A stretch of 17,888 nt of DNA. Origin: Erysipelotrichaceae bacterium. Its GTDB lineage: Bacteria > Bacillota_I > Bacilli_A > Erysipelotrichales > Erysipelotrichaceae. The notes under the pieces were generated by a model, which did no database searches, was not told the origin of the DNA, and saw only the letters and a list, made by a program, of their open reading frames with translations. The translations under genes and the position numbers were made by a program. Shown here in pieces: positions 1-6,234 of this stretch. Positions within the stretch are counted from its first letter, which is position 1. Each line of letters opens with the position of its first letter. The stretch covers positions 1 through 17,888 of the forward strand of contig DXZE01000040.1 of assembly GCA_019415435.1 (NCBI GenBank), in the 5' to 3' direction.

Positions 1-39
1 GTAAGCAATCAGACTTCTCAAGAATCCCACGTGCTTTAG
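1..39 (+). CDS. tnpB: C-terminal end of IS605-type TnpB (partial)
   Basis: The first 13 codons read VSNQTSQESHVL and stop at 37-39, inside the hairpin of the IS right end. A tnpB reading frame that ends within the right-end hairpin is typical of IS605-group elements, and short tails of the 'SQE..' kind are common there. TnpB is an RNA-guided nuclease that uses an RNA made from the 3' end of its own gene plus the flanking DNA. Only the tail is visible, so the RuvC core and any tnpA partner lie to the left of the window. The call rests on the tail together with the hairpin; the residues alone would not be enough. Confidence 0.55.
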   Translation, partial: VSNQTSQESHVL

Positions 40-54
40 CTGTGGGAGTGTCAA
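25..54 (+). mobile_element. Right end (RE) of an IS200/IS605-family element
   Basis: Positions 25-47 form a hairpin: TCCCAC pairs with GTGGGA, followed by a wobble pair, a bulged T at 32, and a GC/GC pair closing a TTTA loop. Subterminal hairpins with a bulge are what TnpA of this family recognises. After it comes GTGTCAA; the TCAA at 51-54 matches the right cleavage tetranucleotide known for IS608-type elements. From position 55 the sequence continues in frame as a hydrolase gene, so the boundary 54/55 is also supported by the flank. There is no terminal inverted repeat or target duplication, as expected for this family. Confidence 0.75.
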
Positions 55-226
55 GGAACTGGGTTTTGAAAACTGCTGTCTTTCCACGGATCGCGGTCAG
101 CCTGGAAAAGAGTATCCGATTGAAGGACTCATGATGTTTATGGATGCTTTACTGGATTGTGGAATCAAAGAAAAAGACATTCTGACAATGAGTCATCAGG
201 TGCCGGCATATTTAATGAAACGATGA
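55..226 (+). pseudogene. 3' fragment of a DUF6282-like metal-dependent hydrolase gene, interrupted by the IS
   Basis: The frame ending at the TGA at 224-226 encodes about 57 residues. It includes STDRGQPG, then P-I-E-G-L, an alpha-helical stretch and PAYLMKR at the end. This resembles the C-terminus of DUF6282/amidohydrolase-fold proteins, where S(S/T)D.GQ and P.EGL are conserved. No start codon with a ribosome binding site precedes it, and the homologous part begins exactly at the IS boundary, so the rest of the gene is missing or lies on the far side of the element. It ends 10 nt before the PAP2 gene, suggesting they once formed one transcription unit. The family name is from memory of the motif and is moderately sure; the truncation is well supported. 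Confidence 0.6.
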
Positions 227-236
227 AAGAGGTTTT

Positions 237-1184
237 ATGGATATAACATATCTTTTATGGCTGCAGAATATCAGAGAACAGGCAGGAATACTATGGGAGT
301 ATGTCTTCTATGGCATCACCATGCTTGGAGCTGCTGGAATTGGACTTGCCTTAGTGATTTATCTTTGTAAAGACAAGAAGAAAGGATTCTTTATCACTGC
401 CTGTTTCTGTCTTGGAACAGTCATGAATGGAACATTAAAGAATATATGCTGTGTATACAGACCATGGATCAGGGACAGGAGAATTATTCCAAGTGCATTA
501 GCTAAACCAGGTGCTACGGGTTATTCCTTTCCATCCGGTCACAGTCAGACAGCTGCCACAACCTATGGCTCTGCCGCATGGGTTTATCGCAAACATAGAA
601 AGACGGCAGTCATTCTGATTCTCCTGGTGTTATTGACAGGATTTTCACGTAATTATCTGGGTGTACATACACCACAGGATGTAATCGTAGGCTTATTAGA
701 AGGATGCATCTGTATCTTTCTTGTGCAGAAGTTTTTTGAATGGTATCGCAGAAAGAAGAGAAGTGATCTGAAGATCGTCATAATCGGATTAGTAGTGACA
801 GGTATTCTGATACTGTTTACCTTGTTAAAGCCATATCCAATGACCTATGAAAATGGGAAACTGCTTGTAGATCCGATAAGCATGCAGGCAGATTCCATGA
901 AATCCTATGGTTTCTTTACTGGTCTTTTATGTGCATGGGCTCTGGAAAGAAAGTATATAGGTTTTACTACGGATCATATGACCATGAAAAAGGCATTGTT
1001 AAGATTAGTTATCTGCGGCATTCTTGGTATGTTTGGGTATATGGTATTCGGTCACTTTGCTGAAGTGTTGTTTGATGAAAGACTGACATCTTTTGTTGGA
1101 GCATTTATGGCATTGTTCCTGTCTCTTTTTATCGGACCGATTATTTTTACAAAAATAGAGAAGAGAATGAATTCTGAATTCTGA
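237..1184 (+). CDS. PAP2-family membrane phosphatase
   Basis: This 315-residue integral membrane protein has all three acid-phosphatase signature blocks of the PAP2 superfamily: K68-x6-R75-P76, PSGH at 99-102, and S137-R138-x5-H144-x3-D148. H102, H144 and D148 would form the catalytic core. Hydrophobic segments occur near 25-43, 50-64, 123-135, 147-165, 178-197, 250-272 and 285-308. The family removes phosphate from lipid phosphates or undecaprenyl pyrophosphate at the outer face of the membrane; the exact substrate cannot be told here. The C-terminal third, past the catalytic region, is an additional membrane module. AAAGAGG at 227-232 is a suitable ribosome binding site 4-5 nt before the ATG. 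It follows the broken hydrolase gene by 10 nt and is followed by a terminator. Confidence 0.88.
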   Translation: MDITYLLWLQNIREQAGILWEYVFYGITMLGAAGIGLALVIYLCKDKKKGFFITACFCLGTVMNGTLKNICCVYRPWIRDRRIIPSALAKPGATGYSFPSGHSQTAATTYGSAAWVYRKHRKTAVILILLVLLTGFSRNYLGVHTPQDVIVGLLEGCICIFLVQKFFEWYRRKKRSDLKIVIIGLVVTGILILFTLLKPYPMTYENGKLLVDPISMQADSMKSYGFFTGLLCAWALERKYIGFTTDHMTMKKALLRLVICGILGMFGYMVFGHFAEVLFDERLTSFVGAFMALFLSLFIGPIIFTKIEKRMNSEF

Positions 1185-1187
1185 TTC

Positions 1188-1216
1188 TTGCATGTGATAA
1201 TGGAGCGTCCTATAAT
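1188..1216 (+). promoter_or_regulatory. Putative promoter for the PII-like/antiporter operon
   Basis: A perfect TATAAT at 1211-1216 lies 17 nt after TTGCAT at 1188-1193, a weak -35. The predicted start is near 1223. The -10 sits between CGTCC at 1206-1210 and its complement GGACG at 1224-1228, which could act as an operator or a small hairpin. Transcripts from here must cross the terminator at 1233-1253 before reaching the PII-like gene. Confidence 0.45.
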
Positions 1217-1232
1217 TTCTCTCGGACGTAAG

Positions 1233-1253
1233 AAAGCCCACTGGGCTTTTTTT
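1233..1253 (+). terminator. Rho-independent terminator after the PAP2 gene, possibly a leader attenuator
   Basis: AAAGCCC and GGGCTTT form a 7-bp stem around a 3-nt loop, and the T run extends to 1253. It ends only about 5 nt before the AAGGGGG ribosome binding site of the next gene (1258-1264), leaving no room for a promoter in between. Confidence 0.85.
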
Positions 1254-1268
1254 AGATAAGGGGGATAT

Positions 1269-1616
1269 ATGCAATTATTAGTACATATTACAAATCATGA
1301 AGAAACGATTACACCGATTATGAATAAAATGATGGCTGTCGGCATCCATGGAGCTTCAATTGTGGATTGTGAAGGTATGCTTGCGGCAGTGAATGCAGAT
1401 TCAGATAATGCACCTTCTATTTTCGGAGGTCTGCGTCAGTTCGTGAATCCGGATCGTCCGCATAACAAGATGATTCTGGTTGTATTAAAGGATGCACAGA
1501 TACAGCAGGCAATTGATATTATTCATGAAGTATCCGGTGATCTGAGATTACCGAATACCGGCGTTATGTTCAGTTTACCAGTAACACGCTGGGAAGGCGT
1601 AGCGGAGAACCAATAA
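1269..1616 (+). CDS. PII-like small-ligand sensor paired with an antiporter
   Basis: This 115-residue soluble protein has the beta-alpha-beta pattern and length of PII/GlnB-like proteins. It starts with a beta strand (LLVHIT), has a helix and G25-I-H-G-A-S-I-V-D, a second half with KMILVVL (68-74) and helix QIQQAIDIIHEV, and ends with PNTGVMFSLPVTR (95-107), which resembles the C-terminal loop and strand of PII proteins. The classical T-loop tyrosine is absent, so it is a divergent member and not GlnB/GlnK. The ribosome binding site AAGGGGG lies 4 nt before the ATG. The stop overlaps the antiporter start by one base (TAATG), so the two are translationally coupled. PII-like proteins beside transporters usually bind a nucleotide and gate the partner; its ligand here is unknown. 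Confidence 0.75.
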   Translation: MQLLVHITNHEETITPIMNKMMAVGIHGASIVDCEGMLAAVNADSDNAPSIFGGLRQFVNPDRPHNKMILVVLKDAQIQQAIDIIHEVSGDLRLPNTGVMFSLPVTRWEGVAENQ

Positions 1617-2788
1617 TGGAAGTACTGTTATATCTTGGCATAGCCATGTTAGCAGGACTGTTGATGACCAGAGTTACAAAACTTGTTCATCTTCCGAATG
1701 TCACTGCCTATCTGATTGCTGGTGTTCTGATTGGTCCATGTGTATTAGGACTGATCAGTCATAAGACATTAAGCAGTTTATCATTAATTACAAATGTTGC
1801 TTTAGGATTTATTGCATTCTCTATTGGTGACCAGTTTAAAAAGTCTACTTTAAAGCAGATTGGAAAACCGGCATTGATTATTACTGTACTGGAATCTGTA
1901 GGTGCAGTTGTATTAGTTGATACAGTTACATTGTTATTAGGATTCGAACCTGCTTTATGCATTACTTTAGGTGCTCTGGCTGCTTCTACTGCACCAGCTG
2001 CAACCTTGATGGTCGTCAGACAATACAAAGCTGATGGTCCATTAACAAGAATGCTGTTACCAGTCGTTGCCGCAGATGATGCAACAGGTCTGATTGCCTA
2101 TTCTATTTCCATTAACTTTGCCCAGGGATTTGTTAACCATACACCATTTAATGCGGTAAATACATTGCTGATTCCGTTAGGACAGATTATTCTTGCATTA
2201 GTAATAGGTGCATTGTTTGGCTTAGGCATTGCCTTAGCATGCAGGTTCTTCAAGTCTCATACAAACCGTATGTCTTTCTGTATTGCGGCAGTATTTGCGG
2301 CTGCAGCAATCTCCGATAAGTATGGCTTATCTTCTCTTCTGATGTGCATGGCTATTGGTGCTGTATATGTCAATATGAGAGATGATGCAGAGAGAGTATT
2401 AAACAGTGTTGATGACTGGACATATCCATTATTCATGCTGTTCTTTGTTGTCTCTGGAGCTACACTGGATCTGACTTCCTTACCAAAGGTAGGATTGATC
2501 GGTATTGTTTATATCATTACAAGATTTGCCGGCAAGTGGATCGGTTCTTACATTGGCGCAAGTATTACCCATCAGCCATCTGTTGTTAAAAACAACATTG
2601 GCTTTGCCTTAATGCCGCAGGCAGGTGTTGCAATTGGTATGGCAACATTAGCTTCCACGCAGTTAGGCGGAGGCTTTGGGCCACAGGCTTTGACAATCAT
2701 ACTTTCTGCAACATTGGTTTATGAACTGATTGGACCGATTGCGACAAAGTCCGCATTGAAACGGGCTGGTGAAATCCACGCTGAATAA
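1616..2788 (+). CDS. CPA2-type cation:proton antiporter without an RCK domain
   Basis: This is a 390-residue membrane protein with about 12-13 hydrophobic segments over its whole length. The CPA hallmarks are visible: TAPAAT at 125-130 in the first discontinuous helix region and the acidic pair D154-D155 in AADDATG, the site where Na+ or K+ exchanges for protons. DD, as opposed to ND, is associated with electrogenic exchange in this superfamily. The protein stops after the transport domain; the cytoplasmic TrkA-N/RCK module of KefB/KefC-type proteins is missing. The upstream PII-like protein, coupled by a one-base overlap, may supply the regulatory function. The ion is not determinable; K+ or Na+ are the likely choices. 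Confidence 0.85.
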   Translation: MEVLLYLGIAMLAGLLMTRVTKLVHLPNVTAYLIAGVLIGPCVLGLISHKTLSSLSLITNVALGFIAFSIGDQFKKSTLKQIGKPALIITVLESVGAVVLVDTVTLLLGFEPALCITLGALAASTAPAATLMVVRQYKADGPLTRMLLPVVAADDATGLIAYSISINFAQGFVNHTPFNAVNTLLIPLGQIILALVIGALFGLGIALACRFFKSHTNRMSFCIAAVFAAAAISDKYGLSSLLMCMAIGAVYVNMRDDAERVLNSVDDWTYPLFMLFFVVSGATLDLTSLPKVGLIGIVYIITRFAGKWIGSYIGASITHQPSVVKNNIGFALMPQAGVAIGMATLASTQLGGGFGPQALTIILSATLVYELIGPIATKSALKRAGEIHAE

Positions 2789-2797
2789 TAACTAATA

Positions 2798-2819
2798 GGG
2801 CATATAAAATGCCCTTTTA
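2798..2819 (+). terminator. Rho-independent terminator of the PII-like/antiporter operon
   Basis: GGGCAT (2798-2803) and ATGCCC (2809-2814) form a 6-bp stem around a 5-nt loop, followed by TTTT. It begins about 10 nt after the antiporter stop codon. Confidence 0.8.
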
Positions 2820-2855
2820 TAATGCATCAGTGGCATAGATTAAGCCATAAAGCTG

Positions 2856-2868
2856 TATAATAATCCCA
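2856..2868 (+). promoter_or_regulatory. -10 box placed for a leaderless MATE transcript
   Basis: TATAAT at 2856-2861 ends 6 nt before the ATG at 2868. With standard spacing the A of the ATG would be the first transcribed base. No Shine-Dalgarno sequence precedes the ATG, in keeping with a leaderless mRNA. No convincing -35 is seen; TGGCAT at 2831-2836 is a poor match with a 19-nt spacer. Confidence 0.4.
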
Positions 2869-4283
2869 TGGCTTCTAATAATGATCTTGTTTCCCTGTTG
2901 CATGAAAATCAGGAGATTCCGTTATCCAAACGGCTGAAAATTGTATATGAACTCTCTTTACCGGGTATTCTTGCCCAGATATCAGAGATCATCATGCAGT
3001 ATATTGATGCAGCTATGGTAGGCGTTCTTGGCGCAGAGGCGAGTGCTTCCATTGGTCTTGTCTCTTCTTCGACATGGTTATTCGGTGGTGTGATAGGTGG
3101 TGCCGCAAGCGGCTTTGCCGTACAGGTGGCACATGCAGTAGGTGCTGGTGATCAGAATCGTTCCAAGCGCATATTCCGTGAATCTTTATTAACAAGTATT
3201 TTGATTGGAATCGTGATTGGCGTATTAGGTATGGCACTTTCCTTCTATCTGCCTTCTTTATTAGGCGCAGATCATTCATTATGGAAAGATGCGACAGCTT
3301 ATTTCTTTTGGTTTGCGGCATTCTTACCTGTCCGTATGTTACAAAGATTAGCTATGAATATGCTGCAATGTGCCGGTAACATGAAGACACCATCCATACT
3401 TTCAACATTAATGTGTGCTTTAGATGTTGTATTCAATTACTTCCTGATCTTTCCAACCAGAACAGTAGTTATCCTTTCCCAGAAGATTACGATGCCGGGA
3501 GCTGGCTTGGGTGTACTTGGCGCACAGTTAGGAACATCCTTTGCGATAGCTGTATGTATGGTTTTGTTACTGTATTATTGTTTCTTTAAGGAACAGTCTC
3601 TTTCTTATCATGGCATCAAGGGACATTGGCTGCCTGAAAAAGAAACATTAACGCAGGCAGTTCATATTGGCTTACCTATGGCTCTTGAACAGACTGCAAC
3701 AACCGGTGCACAGGTATTCTCTACCAGGATCGTGGCACCTTTAGGAACTACGGCCATAGCCGCAAATTCCTTCGCAGTAACAGCAGAATCCATATGCTAT
3801 ATGCCAGGTTATGGCATAGGCATGGCTTCTACGACAATGGTAGGACAGGCTATAGGTGCCAAAAGAAAGGATCTTGCCAGATCCTTTGCATGGTTAACAA
3901 CCTTTGCCGGTATGATCATCATGAGTATTACCGGCATTCTGATGTATTTCTTATGCCCGTATGTCTTTGCATTCTTAACACCAGTTAAAGATGTACAGAC
4001 ATTAGGTGAAGAAGTGTTGCGTATAGAACTTTTAGCAGAACCAATGTTTGCGGCATCTATTGTTGCGGCAGGCGCTTTGCGTGGGGCAGGGGATACACTA
4101 GTTCCTGGTATCATGAACCTTGTCAGTATATGGGGTGTACGCATTACATTGGCGTATGTTCTTTCCAAAACTTTAGGTTTACGCGGTGTCTGGGTTGCTA
4201 TGGCATCCGAATTAACCTTCCGCGGTATTATCTTCTTAATTCGTCTGAAAAGAGAAAGATGGCTTAAAAATCTGCCGGATTAA
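2868..4283 (+). CDS. MATE-family multidrug/metabolite exporter (first of two)
   Basis: This 471-residue membrane protein has about 12 hydrophobic segments in two similar halves of six, the layout of MATE exporters (NorM/DinF-like). The conserved first helix region reads LPGILAQISEIIMQYIDAAMVGVLG (split here: LPGILAQ at 30-36, then D47-A-A-M-V-G). The second half repeats the pattern with LPMALEQ and the RGAGDT motif near residue 407. These pumps export cationic compounds with Na+ or H+; the substrate is unknown. The ATG at 2868 is chosen although it has no ribosome binding site, because a -10 box lies exactly where a leaderless start would need it and the next in-frame starts would remove the amphipathic N-terminus. 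Its last 20 bases overlap the end of the convergent gene. Confidence 0.88.
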   Translation: MASNNDLVSLLHENQEIPLSKRLKIVYELSLPGILAQISEIIMQYIDAAMVGVLGAEASASIGLVSSSTWLFGGVIGGAASGFAVQVAHAVGAGDQNRSKRIFRESLLTSILIGIVIGVLGMALSFYLPSLLGADHSLWKDATAYFFWFAAFLPVRMLQRLAMNMLQCAGNMKTPSILSTLMCALDVVFNYFLIFPTRTVVILSQKITMPGAGLGVLGAQLGTSFAIAVCMVLLLYYCFFKEQSLSYHGIKGHWLPEKETLTQAVHIGLPMALEQTATTGAQVFSTRIVAPLGTTAIAANSFAVTAESICYMPGYGIGMASTTMVGQAIGAKRKDLARSFAWLTTFAGMIIMSITGILMYFLCPYVFAFLTPVKDVQTLGEEVLRIELLAEPMFAASIVAAGALRGAGDTLVPGIMNLVSIWGVRITLAYVLSKTLGLRGVWVAMASELTFRGIIFLIRLKRERWLKNLPD

Positions 4284-4746
4284 GTTCTTTTTGAGCTTCC
4301 TTAACATAGAGAAGGGCATTCTGATGAATCCCTTCTATTTCTTTATCTGTTAACTTACGGACAGCTTTTGCGGGAGATCCGATGATCAGAGAGCCATCTT
4401 CAAACTTCTTGTTTTCTGTGACTAATGCACCAGCACCGACAATACAATGAAATCCGATTTCTGCACCATTCATGATGATTGCTCCCATACCGATCAGGGA
4501 TTCATCTTTGATAGTACAGCCATGAATAATGGCAGAATGACCGATTGTTACATTGTTTCCAATAGTTACGTTATAACCATTAAAACCGGTATGTATCATA
4601 ACCAGATCCTGTATATTAACGCTATTACCTATATGGATATAGCCACTGTCTGCACGGATGACAGCGTTATGCCAGAAACTGCAGTCTGAGCCAACAGTAA
4701 TATCACCTTTAAGGACTGTATTTTCACCAATATATATTTTTGTCAT
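4264..4746 (-). CDS. Gamma-carbonic-anhydrase-like left-handed beta-helix protein
   Basis: The 160 residues show imperfect hexapeptide repeats ([LIV]-G-x4) building a left-handed beta-helix, and a C-terminal helix (LTDKEIEGIHQNALLYVKEA). The landmarks of the gamma-CA/YrdA/PaaY group are present: FWHNAVIRAD at 24-33, QD at 46-47, and zinc-ligand histidines H52, H70 and H75 (the last two in IGHSAIIHGC). Proteins of this group are trimers with a metal at the subunit interface; many have no proven CA activity, so the catalytic role is unconfirmed. The start has no ribosome binding site and the upstream gene diverges from it after only 36 bp. The 3' end overlaps the MATE gene by 20 bp tail to tail, and no terminator is seen. 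Confidence 0.88.
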   Translation of the reverse strand: MTKIYIGENTVLKGDITVGSDCSFWHNAVIRADSGYIHIGNSVNIQDLVMIHTGFNGYNVTIGNNVTIGHSAIIHGCTIKDESLIGMGAIIMNGAEIGFHCIVGAGALVTENKKFEDGSLIIGSPAKAVRKLTDKEIEGIHQNALLYVKEAQKELNPADF

Positions 4747-4782
4747 ATAACCAGTTTAAAACAAAAACAGGGATTGTATATA

Positions 4783-4977
4783 ATGAATCTTGTGAAGAAT
4801 GTTTTAGTGGAAGATACAATCGAATTCATTATTGGTGAAAGTCATCTTTATGGTGTTGTAGAAAAGAAGTATACAGATGAAGATGGCATGATTCTGATTT
4901 CTGTAAGAGTACGAAGCAGACTGTATGAAGATGTACCTCTGCAGGCAGTGATAATAAATTTCGGAAGTGACCAATGA
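4783..4977 (+). CDS. Small hypothetical protein, first gene of a three-gene unit
   Basis: This 64-residue soluble protein is not recognised. It begins MNLVKNVLVEDTIEF and appears mostly beta: a strand around IGESHLYGVVEKKY, an acidic turn TDEDG, strands ILISVRVRS and LQAVIINF. The ATG at 4783 is preferred because CAGGG at 4768-4772 lies about 10 nt upstream; a TTG at 4774 would add three residues but sits against that site. The stop overlaps the next start (ATGA), so translation is coupled to the metallophosphoesterase. A TATAAT-like string overlaps the start codon and is probably chance. No function is proposed. Confidence 0.65.
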   Translation: MNLVKNVLVEDTIEFIIGESHLYGVVEKKYTDEDGMILISVRVRSRLYEDVPLQAVIINFGSDQ

Positions 4978-5810
4978 AGAAAAGAAATCTAATTCTCATG
5001 GCATCTGCGGCAGGTGTGATTCTGGCAGGTCTTCCATATGGAAGAATTGATACATCCTGTTATGAAATCAGATCTGCTAAAATTCATCATGATATAAAGA
5101 TGTGTGTACTGGCGGATGTACATTGCCGCAGATTTGGTGAGAATCAAAGCAGAATAGTAAAAAGAATAAAGGAAATGAATCCGGATCTGATTATCATTGC
5201 CGGGGATCTCTTTGATTATGACCGTAACTATGAAATCAGCTTTGAACTGATTGATGCCTTAAAAGACTATCCGGTTTACTTTACATCTGGCAATCATGAT
5301 GTGTATCTTGAAAAAGATATTGATGCATTACGGAAACGATTAAAAGAAAAAGGTGTACATGTACTGGAAGATCAGGGTGAAGTTGTACAGGTACATGATG
5401 AGATGATTGAAATATATGGTATGAGTGATCATGGCAGAAAACCGGTTATACAGGCTTCTGATCTCAGATACATGTATTATACGGATAATTTCAGGATCTT
5501 AATATCGCATCGTCCCAATTATATTGAATTCTATCGTCAGGCACCGGTTGATCTGATTATTTCAGGGCATGCTCATGGTGGACAATGGCGCATTCCTTTT
5601 ATGCATAAGGGCATCTACGCACCACAGTTAGGTTTGTTTCCAAAATATACAGAAGGCATGCATGAAACAGGCGGACACTGGTTTCTGATTACAAGAGGTC
5701 TGGCATCAGGGAAACTATGGTTGCCAAGGCTCTATAACAACCCAGAGATTTGTTTAGTAACATTGAAAGGAGAAGATGATGAAGTTACCACCAAAGGAAA
5801 AGTTTCTTGA
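4974..5810 (+). CDS. Membrane-anchored calcineurin-like metallophosphoesterase (YkuE-like)
   Basis: The 278 residues start with a basic N-terminus and a hydrophobic segment at 5-20 that should act as a signal anchor. The domain carries every metallophosphoesterase motif in order: D48-V-H50, G77-D78-L, G106-N107-H108-D109, H179 and G198-H199-A-H201-G-G-Q. These bind a two-metal centre that cleaves phosphoesters. The closest recognised layout is the YkuE/YaeI group, some of which act on phospholipid or UDP-sugar substrates; the substrate here is unknown. The start overlaps the preceding stop by 4 bp, and the last 32 bases overlap the next gene, so all three genes appear coupled. Confidence 0.87.
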   Translation: MKKRNLILMASAAGVILAGLPYGRIDTSCYEIRSAKIHHDIKMCVLADVHCRRFGENQSRIVKRIKEMNPDLIIIAGDLFDYDRNYEISFELIDALKDYPVYFTSGNHDVYLEKDIDALRKRLKEKGVHVLEDQGEVVQVHDEMIEIYGMSDHGRKPVIQASDLRYMYYTDNFRILISHRPNYIEFYRQAPVDLIISGHAHGGQWRIPFMHKGIYAPQLGLFPKYTEGMHETGGHWFLITRGLASGKLWLPRLYNNPEICLVTLKGEDDEVTTKGKVS

Positions 5811-6219
5811 AGCGTATTCTGCTATCGCAGATAAGAGATTACATATGATTGATGATCATCATGCCACATGTACTTCTTCTGATGGCTCCAAAACCTATCA
5901 TATTGCATGGGATCAGGATACATATGCCTCAGATGATAATGCGACTTATTGGCAGGGATATCCAGGCTATCCGGTTCTGGCAGTTCTGTTAGAACAGGGA
6001 AGATTAACCATGCATAAAGATCTGATTGAAGATATGAAGGATATTCCATGGAAGAAGTTAAATGATCAGTTTAAAAGAGATTACAGTGCAGCAGCAGCTT
6101 ATGCCATGAAAGACTTAAGCAGAAAAGAAGAGATTCAGAAGATGGCTGATCAGAATAACAGGGAATTATCTGATTTAAACCTGATTATCAAAAGAAAACT
6201 AAAAATACAGCAGGGATAA
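5779..6219 (+). CDS. Hypothetical soluble protein
   Basis: The 146-residue protein is unrecognised. It has no signal peptide or membrane segment. The N-terminal half is rich in His, Asp and Tyr (DDHHATCTSSDG, YWQGYPGYP) and the C-terminal half is charged and helical (DLSRKEEIQKMADQNNRELSDLN), possibly a coiled coil. Two ATGs occur in frame at 5776 and 5779. The consensus ribosome binding site AAAGGAG at 5766-5772 is 6 nt from the second and 3 nt from the first, so 5779 is chosen. The start lies within the end of the metallophosphoesterase gene, which implies co-expression. The stop lies within the bidirectional terminator. Confidence 0.7.
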   Translation: MKLPPKEKFLEAYSAIADKRLHMIDDHHATCTSSDGSKTYHIAWDQDTYASDDNATYWQGYPGYPVLAVLLEQGRLTMHKDLIEDMKDIPWKKLNDQFKRDYSAAAAYAMKDLSRKEEIQKMADQNNRELSDLNLIIKRKLKIQQG

Positions 6220-6234
6220 TTCCTGCTGTATTTT
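6201..6234. terminator. Bidirectional terminator between convergent operons
   Basis: AAAATACAGCAGG and its complement CCTGCTGTATTTT form a 13-bp stem around the 6-nt loop GATAAT. The A run on one side and T run on the other let it work on both strands. It contains the stop codon of the rightward hypothetical gene (6217-6219) and abuts the alanine racemase stop (6233-6235). Confidence 0.9.

Noticed and set aside
3809..4168. Leftward frame opposite the first MATE gene
   Set aside because: Antisense shadow; the MATE frame has conserved helices and the RGAGDT motif throughout.
4779..4784. TATAAT overlapping the start of the small protein at 4783
   Set aside because: A transcript from it would start after the ATG; it is likely chance in this A/T-rich gap.
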